A DNA stretch of 64,000 nt from Hesseltinella vesiculosa (Eukaryota; Mucoromycota; Mucoromycetes; Mucorales; Cunninghamellaceae): contig MCGT01000025.1 of assembly GCA_002104935.1 (NCBI GenBank), positions 124,001-188,000 on the forward strand, written 5' to 3'. A program made the position numbers and the translations under genes. Below the pieces are notes generated by a model that made no database searches, was not told where the DNA came from, and was given only the letters and a program-made list of their open reading frames with translations. This document shows, piece after piece, positions 10,547-22,559 of this stretch. Each line of letters opens with the position of its first letter. The first letter of the stretch is position 1.

Positions 10547-12391
10547 ATGACCATGGAAAGTGAGATTGCTTTCCAAAACCGGCTTGCTCTTGCCAAGAAA
10601 CGCAATGCCGATCGAGAAAAAGAACTGCAACGATTGAAAAGTCGTGGGGTGGTGTCTGTTCTCAACAAAGCATTCGATGCCCAAGGCAATGTCATCGACC
10701 CCAGTCCTTCGCCCTCGACCAGCCTCAAGTCGTCCTCGGCGCTTCATCGTATGCGCTCCATGGAAGACGATCTTGCTATTGCCACCGACCGTTGGACGGT
10801 TGTGCACTTGCCTCCCGAAGCCCAGTCGCCCACCTCCATCCATGATGACTTCCATGATGCCGTCACCACACCCGTCAACGATAACGACCATGCCAGCTTG
10901 CTGGCCACCATTCAGGAGGCTGTCGAGCCTAGACCATCGGCGGAGCTTCTCTCCAATGGGAATGATAGCAGTCAGCTGGACAAAGCCAGTCAGGACATGC
11001 TGCAGCATTACATTCTGCTCAAAGAAATCGAATCCGCCAAAGTGCACCAGCTGTCCAATCTGGTACGTAAACAAGACCAAGTCATACACGAGCTGGAAAA
11101 CTCGCTGCAGTCTGAATGGGAAAAAACCCACCAACCACCCAGTCCTGACTCGGCCAGCCAGCCTCTACCCAACAGCAACGATGACCATCCGGATCACGAC
11201 CACCCTGATCAACCTGCAGCCCCCGAGAACCCATCACCCGCTTTGCTCCAGCAGCTGGCCGACTTGCAACAAAAGATCGCCGACTTGCAGCAACAACGCC
11301 TGACCTATGAACAATCCATCGGCACCCTGCAGTCCACCTTGCAATCCAGTGAACAGCAGGTCCAGGAACTGACAAAAGAGCTCTCGCAACTGCAATTCCA
11401 GTGTCATGACCAACAGGACCAGATCGATAACAAGATGGACCGCCTCACCAAGCAGATGTACACACATAACCAGCATCATCCGCTACCGGCCCTGCCTCTG
11501 CCAACCCCCACCACACCCAATCCACCCTCCTTCTCTGCCTACCTGCCTGTCCAGCTGCCCCCACCCACCACCGCCCTGCCGCCCGTGCCTCCCTTCCAAC
11601 CTCGGCACGATCCCGCCCGCGACAGCACCATCACTCTCCAAAGCCGCATGTCCATGATGAGTGCGTCCAGCGAAGCCACTTCGCGGTATTCGCGTGTCAC
11701 CCTTCCCCGTACCACCAAGAAGAAACCCTCGGCCCATGTGCTTTCCTGGCCCAACAGCAATGTCTCCCCCAGCTCACCCGTCTTTGGCCCCATCGGCCCA
11801 CCCCCCACCTGCCCTCTGCCACCGTTGCCGCCCCCCGGATCTATCGACCAACAGCCCCACGAGGAACTGTCCTCCAAAGTGCTCGTCGAAGACGGCCAGC
11901 GCATGCCTTCGGACGAAGACGACGAACGTTTGGATCCCTACATGCCCTGGACCACCGAAACCCTCAAGGATGCCGACCACCCTCCCAGCAACCTGCTTAG
12001 CCGACGCAAAGTCTCTTCCACCCTTGAACTGCTGCTAATGGCCACTCCCACCACCGACTCTTTAATTCAAAACGACGTCGACATCCAGCAAGATGAAAGC
12101 TACCTGGCCTTTGCTGAACAGCTCCAGTCCAGCCTGTCTGTGTCCAAGGAAATCGACCAGCTGCACGTTTGGGACAATGAAATTCTTGAGCAGATCCGTC
12201 GCTACCATCCCAAGAGCCCTACCCACTCGTCGGCCTCCTTCACCACCAACCCTTCGTCCGTTCTGGACGACGACCTGGACCGACCGGCCCCTCCTGCCTC
12301 GGTCCACAGCAAGAAAAGCAATAACTCGTCTCATTTCTACACCTCCAACAACACCTTTTGGAAAGGCATGAAGAAGAAGCTGCGTGTGTGA
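10547..12391 (+). CDS. coiled-coil and Pro-rich protein of unknown function
   Basis: One exon gives 614 residues. The N-terminus is a basic helix (FQNRLALAKKRNADREKELQ). Coiled coil is likely at about 130-180 and 225-300, the latter with many Gln/Leu heptads (LQQLADLQQKIADLQQ). Residues 310-450 are Pro/Ser-rich and disordered. The C-terminus is short and basic, WKGMKKKLRV. The overall pattern suggests a scaffold or cytoskeletal adaptor, but that is inference. The start could instead be the second Met (MESEIAF), two residues later. Confidence 0.75.
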   Translation: MTMESEIAFQNRLALAKKRNADREKELQRLKSRGVVSVLNKAFDAQGNVIDPSPSPSTSLKSSSALHRMRSMEDDLAIATDRWTVVHLPPEAQSPTSIHDDFHDAVTTPVNDNDHASLLATIQEAVEPRPSAELLSNGNDSSQLDKASQDMLQHYILLKEIESAKVHQLSNLVRKQDQVIHELENSLQSEWEKTHQPPSPDSASQPLPNSNDDHPDHDHPDQPAAPENPSPALLQQLADLQQKIADLQQQRLTYEQSIGTLQSTLQSSEQQVQELTKELSQLQFQCHDQQDQIDNKMDRLTKQMYTHNQHHPLPALPLPTPTTPNPPSFSAYLPVQLPPPTTALPPVPPFQPRHDPARDSTITLQSRMSMMSASSEATSRYSRVTLPRTTKKKPSAHVLSWPNSNVSPSSPVFGPIGPPPTCPLPPLPPPGSIDQQPHEELSSKVLVEDGQRMPSDEDDERLDPYMPWTTETLKDADHPPSNLLSRRKVSSTLELLLMATPTTDSLIQNDVDIQQDESYLAFAEQLQSSLSVSKEIDQLHVWDNEILEQIRRYHPKSPTHSSASFTTNPSSVLDDDLDRPAPPASVHSKKSNNSSHFYTSNNTFWKGMKKKLRV

Positions 12392-13005
12392 TCCCCCCCT
12401 TGGCACTCTCCTCCCCATTGTTTCATCTTTTTTTATTTCACTACTTTCCTTGAACACCATGCATGATAGTCTCTTTTTCTCTTTTTAGCTGCTGGATCAG
12501 TGATGTTATTTTTTTCCTTCTCCCCTCCTCCCCTCGTGACCCACGGCCTAGCCTTCATTTATTTTGGCCCGACGATCCCTATGTATAGTATCCTGTTCTC
12601 TTGTCTTCGCCTTCCTTCTTTTCTGTATTCTCCCGTTTTTGTAATAAACGTTTATTTTGATTTTTTTTTTTATCAAACAACCAGCGGAAGAGGTCATTCA
12701 AGCGGGGAGGCAGAAAAAAAAAAAAAAAAAAAAAAAGAAAACTCAGGTCTGGCCGGCAACCAAAAAAAAAACCTCCTCTTTCCGTTTAGCAACAGTAAGT
12801 ACCCACTAGTGACATCCATCCATCCATCCCATGGTCTTCTTATCCACCCATTTCTTCCTTTCATCGTGTGATAGAGCTCGTCGAGTTTTGCCGATCAACA
12901 GGTAGGAAGCGATGGGATCGATACCGACCACGTTCCAAGCGAACATCATCCACTCACTTTTTTTTTTTTTTTTCAATTATCAAAAAGACACCTCTTTATA
13001 TCAAC
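12392..13005. other. intergenic, 3' end of the coiled-coil gene and RPS10 promoter side
   Basis: Contains an A run of about 27 at 12713-12736 and short GATCCATCC-type repeats. No gene is supported. A possible RPS10 5'-UTR intron lies near 12794-12975 but cannot be fixed. Confidence 0.4.
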
Positions 13006-13693
13006 ATGCTTATTTCCAAGGAAAACCGAAAGGCTATTTACGAATCTCTTTTCAAGGGTAAGCACAACAGCGAGACCGACTTTCCCATGACAGCCGATGG
13101 ATGACGACCAGACCCACTCAACATTGTTTTCATTAGACGGTGCCCTCGTTGCTGCCAAGGACTTCAACCTTCCCAAGCACCCTGAAATCGATGTGCCCAA
13201 CTTGGAAGTCATCAAGGCTATGCAATCCTTGACCTCCAAGGGTTATGTCAAGACTCAATTCTCTTGGCAATACTACTACTACACCTTGACCGACGAAGGT
13301 ATCAACTACCTCCGTGAATGTAAGCCGCTCTTATTGCTGTCCATCTGTGAAAAGTAGCTGACCATCTTTTTTCTTCAGTCCTTAACTTGCCTGCCGAAAT
13401 TGTGCCTGCCACCATGAAGAAGGCCGCTCGTCCTGCTGCTCCCCGTCGTGCCTGTAAGTTTTACAGACATGTCATCCACTTGTACTGACGCCCCCTTTCA
13501 ATAGTCGGTGACCGTGAAGGCCCCCGTGGTCCCCGTGGCGACCGTGATGATTACCGTCGCAAGGAAGGTGCTTCTGGTGACTTCAAGCCTGAATTCCGTG
13601 GTGGATTCGGTAAAGCTCCCGTCCCATCAAAAGGAAGACCATGCTCACCTTTTTTTTTTTTTCCAATCCTTAGGCCGTGGTCGTCGCGAATAG
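13006..13693 (+). CDS. RPS10: 40S ribosomal protein S10 (eS10)
   Basis: Five exons, 13006-13057, 13137-13319, 13379-13453, 13505-13609 and 13674-13693, are all joined in phase 1 and give 144 residues. Diagnostic sequence includes [17 protein letters not shown] at the N-terminus, [40 protein letters not shown], and the conserved [14 protein letters not shown]. The tail is Gly/Arg-rich ([15 protein letters not shown], ending GRGRRE). eS10 lies at the mRNA entry side of the 40S head. The last coding exon is only 20 bases, preceded by a T run. All four introns are 51-79 bases. Confidence 0.96.
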
Positions 13694-13977
13694 AGTTTTT
13701 TCATTCATCCCCCCCCCCCCTCAACGTCTATTATTTCTAAACACATCCTTTCCTCTTTTTTTTTCTTTCCTCGTTGCTCACCAACCTATCGTACCCATCC
13801 GATTTCTCTCTCGCCACAATGATTATGCCTCGAACACCGTTTTGAAATAAAAAAAAAATGACTGCATGATTTGATCTCCCCAAAGCCAAAGCCCAAAATT
13901 GAACAATGATGTATTTCAAAAATGATACAGATAACAAGCAAGGAATAAAAAAAATGACGACCGTGGAAATGAAAGAG

Positions 13978-15603
13978 TTATGAAGAATGAGGGGGTTGGG
14001 ATGAAGGTACTGGGTCCTGCTGGGAAGGAGGAGAATGGCTGTCATGGACGACAGGGGCATGCATCAAGGGATCGATCTTATGAGCAAGACTGGCCATGTA
14101 CCGGTTCCATTCATGGATATCAACAGACGAAGGCGCTTCCCAAAAGGCAGACGCGTCAGGATCAAAAGGTACAGGCGAATCGGACAAGAAATCGGAGGCA
14201 AGAGGATGCGAGCTGAGCATGCGCTGGATCAGGTCTGGATGAGTGTCGACAGTTTGACTGTCCATGCCGAGCACCGCACCCAGGCCAGCTGGTGGAGACG
14301 GTGTGAGTGTGATGGGAGGATGGCTGCTGGTGGGCGCAGGTGAGGTGGGCCTTTGCGCTGCCGCCGAGGAAGGAGGTGAGCCTTGGTGGCCCAGGTAATA
14401 ATTGGCATACCGTTCGTCCAAAGCCGAGAGCGAAATAGCAACGTCGGCCACATGCTCTTCTTTGACCAAAAGGATCGGTGACATTTCAGCATGGTCCTCA
14501 TGAGCGTCCATGTCCTGCGAGTCGGGTGAATTTGGCACTGCAATGGCCAGAGAGGAGCCGGTGGTTTCGCATTTGACCATGGTCTCAGAGGCCCCATCCT
14601 TGTCGCTTGGCTGGTTCAGTTGTTGCTGTGGTTGGTGCTGAGATGGCCAGGGTTGGCCCAGGCGTTGCTGTGGGTTTGAGCGGGAGTAGCTCTGGTCGAC
14701 ATTGCTGAGGTCAATATCACGGAGGCCAGCCAACGCGCCGAGGATGTTACAGTGACGAGCTGACGTGGCCCAGGTCGATTCCAATTCGTCCATAGCACGC
14801 ATGATCTTATTGACACTGATCTTGGCTTCAAACGCAAACGAGCTGTCCTTGGATCGTGCATTGTGCAAGAAGATAATCCCGGCAGTAAACATAAAGTAGA
14901 GCGTATAGTTGTTGCAGCCCTTGAGCTTGCTTGCGTCTTGCAGAGACAGCACGATATCCAAGATTTTGTTAGCGGCAAACGTGCAGATGGATGCAGATGG
15001 GAAGATCGAAGGGGCTGCCGACGACGACGATCCTGGAATAAAGGGCCGATGGACCAGAATCAGGGTGGTGTAGAACATCATGTGGATCTGGCAAAGCTGC
15101 AATGGCGGGCAGGGCGCGGTTTCGGCCAGGCGGGTGTTGGGTGGGCGGTAGCGCATGGCGGTTGGGAGCTGGGAGGTCCACTTGTTCAGCCGCCTGTCCA
15201 GGTTGGCCACAATACTGTCGGGGCAGGTCATCATCGACAGCTGTTTACGGCCGCGCACCGTATACAAGTCGCGGAGCACGTCGCCTAGGAGACTGCACAG
15301 CTTGATGAGGTTGTGGAATTCATCGAGATGGACATCCGCACCCACATCGTGACGTTGGTCTACATGGCTGGGCAACGGTGAGTCGACATCACGTTCGTCA
15401 ATCAAAGGTGATCGTCCATGCATCGCACTCGATAGTCGGTCGGCCAAAAAGCAGCAATAAAATGCCCGTTTGCGTTCCTCCTTTTCCACGTCAGTCAAGT
15501 GCCAATTTGAGCAATCACGGTGCAACCCGAGATTTTGTGCCATGCGAATGGCCTTTGGGGGTTTGGGGGAAATACGGGAAAGAGAGGGAAAAATGAGACA
15601 GCT

Positions 15604-15637
<34 letters not shown>

Positions 15638-16880
15638 ATGCCACTATACAGCCAGCCACGCTGGGAATTCAGTGAGCCGTTTTGCACAGCGCTCAAGAGG
15701 ATCAGAGCTTGGACGGTATGGACATTGAAGTTGTCCCATTCTTCATCCATCAGCAGTCGTGCCCGTTCTTTGAAGATGTCGCCGGCAGTTTCGGGACGGT
15801 CAGGATCAGAGCGGACGTTGATGTCGGTGGTCAGCAGCGAACCAGCAGCGTAGACGCAGTTGATGAGCAGGAGGGGCGGGCGGTCGGTTTTGGACGCCAT
15901 CCGCTGGAGAAACGAGTCCTTATGGACGGCAGGAAGCCAAGGGTAAAAATTGGAAAAGTAAAGCTGCAACAGGTGGTCAGACAGCTCTTGTGGTGGCAAT
16001 GCATAGGGGTCGACGTTGGTGCCATGGTCCAGGGCCCGGCGTGCTTTGAAGTGGAAGGAGGACAGCGGGGTCTGTTTGTTCCAGAGCACATCAAAGCCAG
16101 ATGATTTGCCGTAGTAGCGCAGCTGCCCAGCATCATCGATGGACATGTTGTCCAGTCGATCGGCTTCTTCTTGCCGTTGGGGTCGGTCGTGGGAATCGTG
16201 ACGGTGGCCAGGCGTGTCATCGACGTCGTACGGCTGATCGTGACGAGGGCTGTTGCTCTCGCTCCCCTCATCAGGTGGGTTGGGGTTTTCCTGGTCGCCG
16301 GCGTCTTGGCGCAAATGTTGCATCGAGGTCGATTCATCTTGCAAGTCTCGGCTCTGCATAAACAGAGGGCGGGGTCGTACAAGCTCACCATGCACCGTTT
16401 CGAGTGGGCTGTTGAGTTCGGCCAACAGGGCCTGTGACCGAGGATCGTCTTCTTGGACATACTTTCCGATCAGAGCTTCTAGTCGCTGCAGCCGGCCTTC
16501 AATGGCTTCCATGTACCCTTTGGGAGGTCCGCGCTAGCCATCATGACTAATCGTATGAGCATCTAAAACATGGATGTTTCTTGGTTTGTTGTTTTTACCT
16601 TTTTCTTTGATTCCAAGTAATGGCAGGTTAATCCCAGGGTATTGCAATTGCCACAAGCAGGGGGTGAGCCTATACACTTGATTTTCTTACGACGGCATTG
16701 TTGACTAGCATTGATAGAAGAAGAGCATGGAACGTGAGTCATAAAAATAAAAGAGGACACGCTTTCTCAGGAACTAGTGAATCACATTTCAAAAAGAACA
16801 TTGCATGAAGAAGAACAAGAAGGACATTACCATGCTTTGCTGACGCGCTGTCGTTTCTTTGCAGGCTCTTCGTCTGCCAT
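13978..16880 (-). CDS. Zn(2)-Cys(6) transcription factor with fungal-specific regulatory domain
   Basis: Exons 16880-16831, 16704-16599, 16533-15637 and 15552-13978 join to give 875 residues. The binuclear cluster is built across the first intron: C17-x2-C20-x6-C27-x6-C34-x2-C37-x6-C44. It is followed by the linker RGPPKGYMEAIEGRLQRLEA, a short coiled-coil dimerisation element. The middle-homology (Fungal_trans) domain starts near residue 215 (FYPWLPAVHKDSF), with WLYSGMAIRMAQNLGLHRD spanning the T-rich third intron and RAFYCCFLADRLSSAMHGR. The C-terminal 300 residues are Pro/Ser/Gln-rich and probably activating. The target pathway cannot be read from sequence; the middle region resembles zygomycete relatives of XlnR/Cat8-type activators. 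Confidence 0.9.
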
Positions 16881-18919
16881 GAGAGGATTCAAACAAATGT
16901 GAAGAGGGAAAAAAAAAATAAGAGACAACAGAAAACGGCCAGTGAAAAATAAAGGGGAAAAGAGGGGAAAATGGATCGACTTTTTCCACCAATCAAACCG
17001 GACAAACGAATTGCCGCATTGCTTATGTTTCATATGAGCCATTCCGCCACATGGTTTTGATTTCGTACACACCCAACCTGTTTAGCCTAGTCATCACAAA
17101 AAAAAAAAAAAAAAAAAGGACAGAGAGGTTGAGAGCCCAAACGGAAGGCATCCTCGCGCAGAATGCCTTCAACCAAGACCGTCCAGCAGCAAAACGATCG
17201 CTTTACGCAAATGCGCTCCAGAGCACCAAAGGACCAAGGCTTATACCATCATCTGTAACTTGGTTGTTGGCGACGACACTTACAACGGCTAGTCCAGACA
17301 AGAATCTCTGTCGCTGCCAAGCGAAAGCATGACCAGACCCTGGTTGGTCCAAACCATTGGTCACATCGCCCACCCGCCAAAGTTGTACATGACAGGTCAA
17401 AGAACCTGGGTGCCACTTTATGTCATCCTGTGAATCAGACCAGCTGCAAAAAAAAAAAAAAAAAGGATTTGGTCGACTTCAGTTTTGCTAGTTCGTCTTG
17501 CAGCGTCTTTCTTTTGGAGCTGCGGTTGCCAGGTTTTCGTTTGAGCCACGAGCAACTATTTTTTGGCGGGTGAACCGGTGGGATGAGCCGCAGAACCAAA
17601 AGCGCGCGATAAATTAGGATCATTGTACTGCTTGCCAGCCTCTCATTGTTCCCTCTGCTGCCGCAAAGACTTGCGAATGTACCCAAGGCCATTTCTTATC
17701 GTTTTGTACTGGTGTGTGTGCAAAATTTGGGCTGAATTTAGTTAGAGCAAAGATTGCACTATTTTTGGCGAGGCAGCCTGAGGGTCCCCTGGCGATTTAT
17801 CGATTTTTTTAGCTGGGGAATCGCAAGTGCCAAAACGAAATAGATCAAAAGTAGGCTGGGTGACCTTCACCCATTGACCTGATTTTTTCAGTATCCTCTT
17901 CATTCATGCATCTGCGCCCCCATACAAAGTCTCACATCAGTCCAATCACTCGCAAACGCTGTGCAGCATCTGCTCCTTTTTTTTCAAAAATGAAAGGGGA
18001 AGAGAATTTGGGTGGCGGGATTCCATCTCCGCCCAAGGCCGAAGATGCCTGGCCAGTGCGCGTTGGTAGCTGGTCATCAGCGAATCAAGGTATGGCGTAG
18101 CTCTATGATTCTATCAGGATTCAACTTTGCAAGTACATTCACACGCAGGATCATGGAACAAAGCAGATCAACGTAGGACGGATCGTGTCGAGAGAAACCG
18201 ATACCACCATGCAGAGCCGCCGATTCCCAAAAAAGGAAGCTGCCCACTTCCTTTTCGTTGTGCATCATCGTTTAGCATCTCTCCATTCTCTTTGGGTAAG
18301 AAATTGCAGCTTCGATGTTCTATATACTTCATTGCCAGCCCATTCTTGCATCGAATGGGCCTAAACACTCATATCTCATACCAATCGTCAAGTGTATCGC
18401 ACCACGAAGACTTCGAATAGAATAAAAAAAATGAGCAGATTGTGACAGATGGAGGGCAAGTGTCAAGCGACAGCACTTTTCGTTTGGCCTCCTATCTGGC
18501 TGGTCGACCTTGGCCCATCCGTTACTGCAAAAGACAGTCATGTGATTCTTTTTTTAAGCATCAACTGAGTCACTCAAATAGCATTGTAAAAATTCACTAA
18601 AAACGTGCGCAGCATTTTCTACTTTCTAATTCTACACTACACCGGCATTTTGGACTTTATTTTGCCACGATCACCTGGCGGCTGCCGATTGTTCTAAAAC
18701 TTCACAGAGCTAGATGAAAAATGACCAGGATTCGGTAGCCTAGCCATCCTAGGTAGGCTACTAGAAGTCAATGATCTCTGACGGGGAAGATATAAAAGGA
18801 GAACGGGTAGGGAGGTTTTATTGTTTCGGCATGAATGTACACAAGCTTTTTTTTTTTTAAGAAAAAAAAAGAAAGAAGACCAAAAGACCAAGGGGAGGAG
18901 GAAGGGGGGTTTGACCACT
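16881..18919. other. 2-kb gene-poor interval
   Basis: No gene is supported. The centre holds a copy of dispersed repeat B. Short reading frames on both strands are interrupted, with no family resemblance. The stretch at about 17150-17420 has ordinary composition but no usable splice pattern. Confidence 0.45.
17700..17995 (-). repeat. dispersed repeat family B, copy 1
   Basis: Read on +, this matches the reverse complement of 38930-39270 and 40588-40780. Shared landmarks include GGTCCCCTGG, CGATTTTTTTAGCTGG, GGCTGGGTGACCTTC, CATTCATGCATC/TTTGCGC and CAATCACTC. The match to the 38.9-kb copy continues on both sides of the core. No long reading frame is shared, so it is likely a non-autonomous element or a solo LTR-like remnant. 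Confidence 0.75.
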
Positions 18920-19619
18920 CTATTTCTTCTTGTTGGCTTCTTCTTCAGCCTTGTCGCGGGCACGCTTTTCACGGGCACCAAGGGTACGGGCTTCAGAGCG
19001 AGCATAACGGAGCTTCATGTAGGCAGAGGCAGCCTTTTCTTCAGCGGTGATGGCACGGGCTTCAGGGGCGGCGTAGACTTGTTCAACAGGGAAGAGACCA
19101 CCCTTGTGTTGGACAGCAGCGGCCAATTCAGCAGCTTCGGAGTCACCCTTCTTGGGCTTACCAGCCTTGACAGGGAAGACGATCAACTTGGCTTGGAAGG
19201 CCTTCAAACGTTGAACGTTGAGTTCAAGAGATTCTTGAGACTTGTTGCGACGACGGTGGTCAACGGCAATACCGATGGTACGAGCATACTTGGCGGTAAG
19301 ACCAGCTTCCTATGAATAGTCAACACGAATAAAAGGGTGAGCCTCCTGGTGCTTGGGTAAACGAGGTCATTACCTTGATTTCATCAAGGGTGAAGCCACG
19401 ACCAGCACGCAACTTCATGTTGTAGCGGATGGTGGGGCAACGGACAGCAGGGCGGAGGAGACCGTCAACGGGACGAGGAGCAATACGGGCAGCCTTTTGG
19501 ACACGAGCGGTACGACGAGCCTTCTTACGACCGGCTTGATCGAACCAGGTGCGAACGCGGCGTTGCCATTGCTTACGGAAATGCTGGTTAGGCAATTGGT
19601 TGTTGTGCTTCAAAACCAT
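18920..19619 (-). CDS. RPL13: 60S ribosomal protein L13 (eL13)
   Basis: Exons 19619-19374 and 19309-18920 join in phase 0 to give 211 residues, the same length as human L13. Diagnostic segments are [54 protein letters not shown] (across the intron), [19 protein letters not shown] and the basic tail EEEANKKK. The sequence just 5' of the ATG on the - strand (T run then TGTAG, three bases before ATG) looks like the acceptor of a 5'-UTR intron, the same design as RPL10. It is divergent from the transporter gene, with about 500 bases between starts. Confidence 0.97.
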
Positions 19620-20117
19620 GGTCTACACAGGAAAAAAAAAAAAGGCACAATCAGTCATGGTACAAGAGGAGAATGGTGGAATCGTGGAAAGGAAACCAAA
19701 GGAGTCAGAGGAGTGGAAAGGGTGGGTGTCAGTGCAGGAGAAAGATCATGTTCACCATTTCTGGATCGTCAACATGGATTCTCCATGGTGAAGGAAAAAT
19801 CCTATCCATCCAACCCCCCATCCATCCATCGATCCAATATTGCAATCATCATCTAAAAAAAGATCATCGACTGGTGGTATGTTTCCTATCCACCTTTCCA
19901 TTGTTGCTTTGTTCATGGTTGTTGAGGTTACGTACAAATTGACCAGTTAAGGGAAAGAGGAAGAAAAGAAACTGAGGAAAAAAAAAAAAGCTGGGCCATT
20001 TTTCTTCAATTTTTTTTTTCCTTCGCCCTCGTTCAGCAGCCAATCAAAATAGGTCACTGTGCTTGCGGCGGCACGTCGTTTTCCTTTATTCTCTCTTATG
20101 ATTACGTTTCTTTGTCC

Positions 20118-22365
20118 ATGGATTCGAGTGTAACTACATCTGCCCCATCGCCAGACAAGTATGCTTGGGTGTCCTTGGTGATTTTCTTATTGACCATTGG
20201 CACTGTGATTTACCCCATCAAGATACCTCTGCCCACCTCTCGACTCTACCGCTTTACTGCCCACCATCGATGGATCCCTACCCATCTGCCTCTGAATCTA
20301 GCTGTAACGCCACCCTTGGCTGTGTTTCTTCTGTGGGCGATCGGTGCCACTAACAGCAATACGATCAAGACGGGTCTTGTTGGTGCGATGGGTGTGCAGC
20401 CTTATGCGGTGCTTATCTTGTTTTATTCTCTGGCGTACCTTTGTGTGTCGCTGGATATGACGGGCATCTACCAGTTTTTGGCGTTTGCCATTGCCAAGAA
20501 AGCCAATGGCCGGGGCACCTTGGCCTTCACCCTGTTCTTTGCTCTGACCAGTATCCTCAGCGGCCTAACCAGTAATGATGTCGTCATCCTCACCGGGACC
20601 TCGTTTCTGGCCTACTTTACCCGAGTCTCCGGCGTCCTGCCCACAGCTTTTATGATGAGCGAATTTATTTCGGCCAACATTGGTAAGTGTCAGAGAGAAG
20701 TAGAAAGCAGGTATGAGCCGCCGATCAAAGACAGTCTGATCCCCGCCTCCTTTTTTTTATGTGATGGAATGAAGCGTCCATGGCCTTGTTTATTGGTAAT
20801 CCGACAAATGTGATTGTGTCGACAGCCTTTGATATTACCTTTGCATCGTACTCGGCCTGGATGATGCTGCCGACGATTGGTGGGCTGGTGGTTGCTTATG
20901 TGGTGCTGCGTGTGGTGTACCGCAAAGCGGAATACATTCCTCCGACGATCCTGCGACCGGATGACGACATTGAGCCTGCCTCGTTTTTGGTCGATCGACG
21001 GGGGGCCACTGTCGGTACTCTCCTTCTCCTGACCTGCCTGGGCACGCTTATCGGAACGTCGTTTGTGAAAGGGGTGTCGGTGTGGATGGTCACCCTGCCG
21101 TTTGCCGTCCTGGCTCTCGTGCGGGACATTTGGTATGATTATTGCGCAGCGCACCAACGCCTACCGACAGCGACCGTTGTCGTGACCACTGCCAATACCA
21201 TGGTCACCACGGCTACGATGGGGTCTACTGCGACGACCGTTATGGATGTCGTTGACAAAGGGACGCGTGAAAACGAGTCTCCTGAACCGATACTCCTGGA
21301 AAAAATCGCGGCTGCCACATCCTTGACACCTCTTCCATCACCGGCACCCTCCCCACCGCCGTTCCCACCTTCTCCTAGCACCAGCACCTCTCCGCCTTTG
21401 GTCAGAACGTCTCAAGTGCCACGCTTAATGATGCTTGAGACCAACCAAGACCACGTCCTGTTAGCGGGGTTGCACGAGCTTGAAACGTCGGACGACCGAG
21501 ATAGAAAAAAATCCGACAGCCTCCCTGACGAAGAAGAACTGGATCTTGGTACTCACTCTGACAGCTATCCAAACGAGATCCGTGCGTCCGGCGTGCCACC
21601 CATCACGCCATCCACCGCTGTTGCACAAACAATGGACCCTCATCGTGCCTCCCTGGCTACAAATCTACCCATCCGCACCTACCGTTCCGTGACATTGGCT
21701 GTGTTGCGTCGATTGCCTTGGACGGTCTTGCCGTTCAGCCTTGGCATGTTTGTGTTGGTGGAAGTGTTGACGGATGTCCAGTGGACGCGGATTTTTGCGG
21801 CTGGGCTTGTGGAGTTGACAGCCAATGCCTATGGCGCAGTGTTTGGCTTTATGGCCCTGACAGTGCTGCTTTGCCAGTTCATCAACAACCTCCCAGCCAC
21901 CATTCTTTTGACCCGGATCATTCAAGACGAAGCGTTCCAGTCTCGGCTCCAGCAATCCCCCATCACTCAGCAAGCTGTGCTGCTGGCCATCATTGCTGGA
22001 AGCAACATTGGTGCCTGCTTGACACTGGTTGGTAGCCTGGCTGGGATCATGCAAGTCGGGTGGAGTGTAAAAATAAACACTGTATAAAAAAAAGGATCCC
22101 CCCCCAATTTGGCAATATCGCTGCTCGATTAGGGAACCGGGATGGTTCTGGTGGGCGTTTTGATCCTTTTTGATAGCTAATTTTTTTTTTATTATCTCAC
22201 TCTTTTTTATGTTATCGCTGTAGGTTTGAGCATATCTTGCGTACAAAAGGAATCTATACATTAGGCTATGGTTCATTTTTAAAGTGGAATTTGTTAATTT
22301 TGCCTATGATTTTCATTGGCATAGGATCCATCATTGTTTTAGAATTGTATGTCATTTTCAAATAA
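20118..22365 (+). CDS. ArsB/CitM-superfamily membrane transporter with large cytoplasmic loop
   Basis: Exons 20118-20682, 20775-22066 and about 22231-22365 give roughly 663 residues. Intron 1 is firm (SANIASMALFIGNPTNV across the join). The intron-2 sites are inferred: reading through stops at 22087, but a downstream frame (GYGSFLKWNLLILPMIFIG) supplies the missing last helix. There are about 10-12 hydrophobic segments, with the paired motifs NDVVILTGT/IGNPTNV and NLPATILLT/GSNIGACLTL typical of the family (arsenite, anion, citrate or Na+/H+ carriers). Between the halves, residues about 316-493 form a Thr/Pro/Ser-rich loop. Substrate is unknown. Confidence 0.85.
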
Positions 22366-22559
22366 AAAAAAATTTTTTTTTTTTGGGACAATTGGGGTTT
22401 CCCCAATGCTGAGCTTCTATTTTTGCTGGGCAAGCAGAGCGTTGGCCACTCTCCGCCGTGGAACCCAAACAATTTTTTTTTGGGGGGAATAAAAAAAAAG
22501 GGGATTCTTTTTTTCTATCTTTCGACTTTCTCTTTCCGTTTTACTTTTTGAATGAAATC

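Noticed and set aside
10514..11134. Long - strand frame opposite the coiled-coil gene
   Set aside because: Shadow of the biased codons of the + strand gene; no start context, splice signal or known motif.
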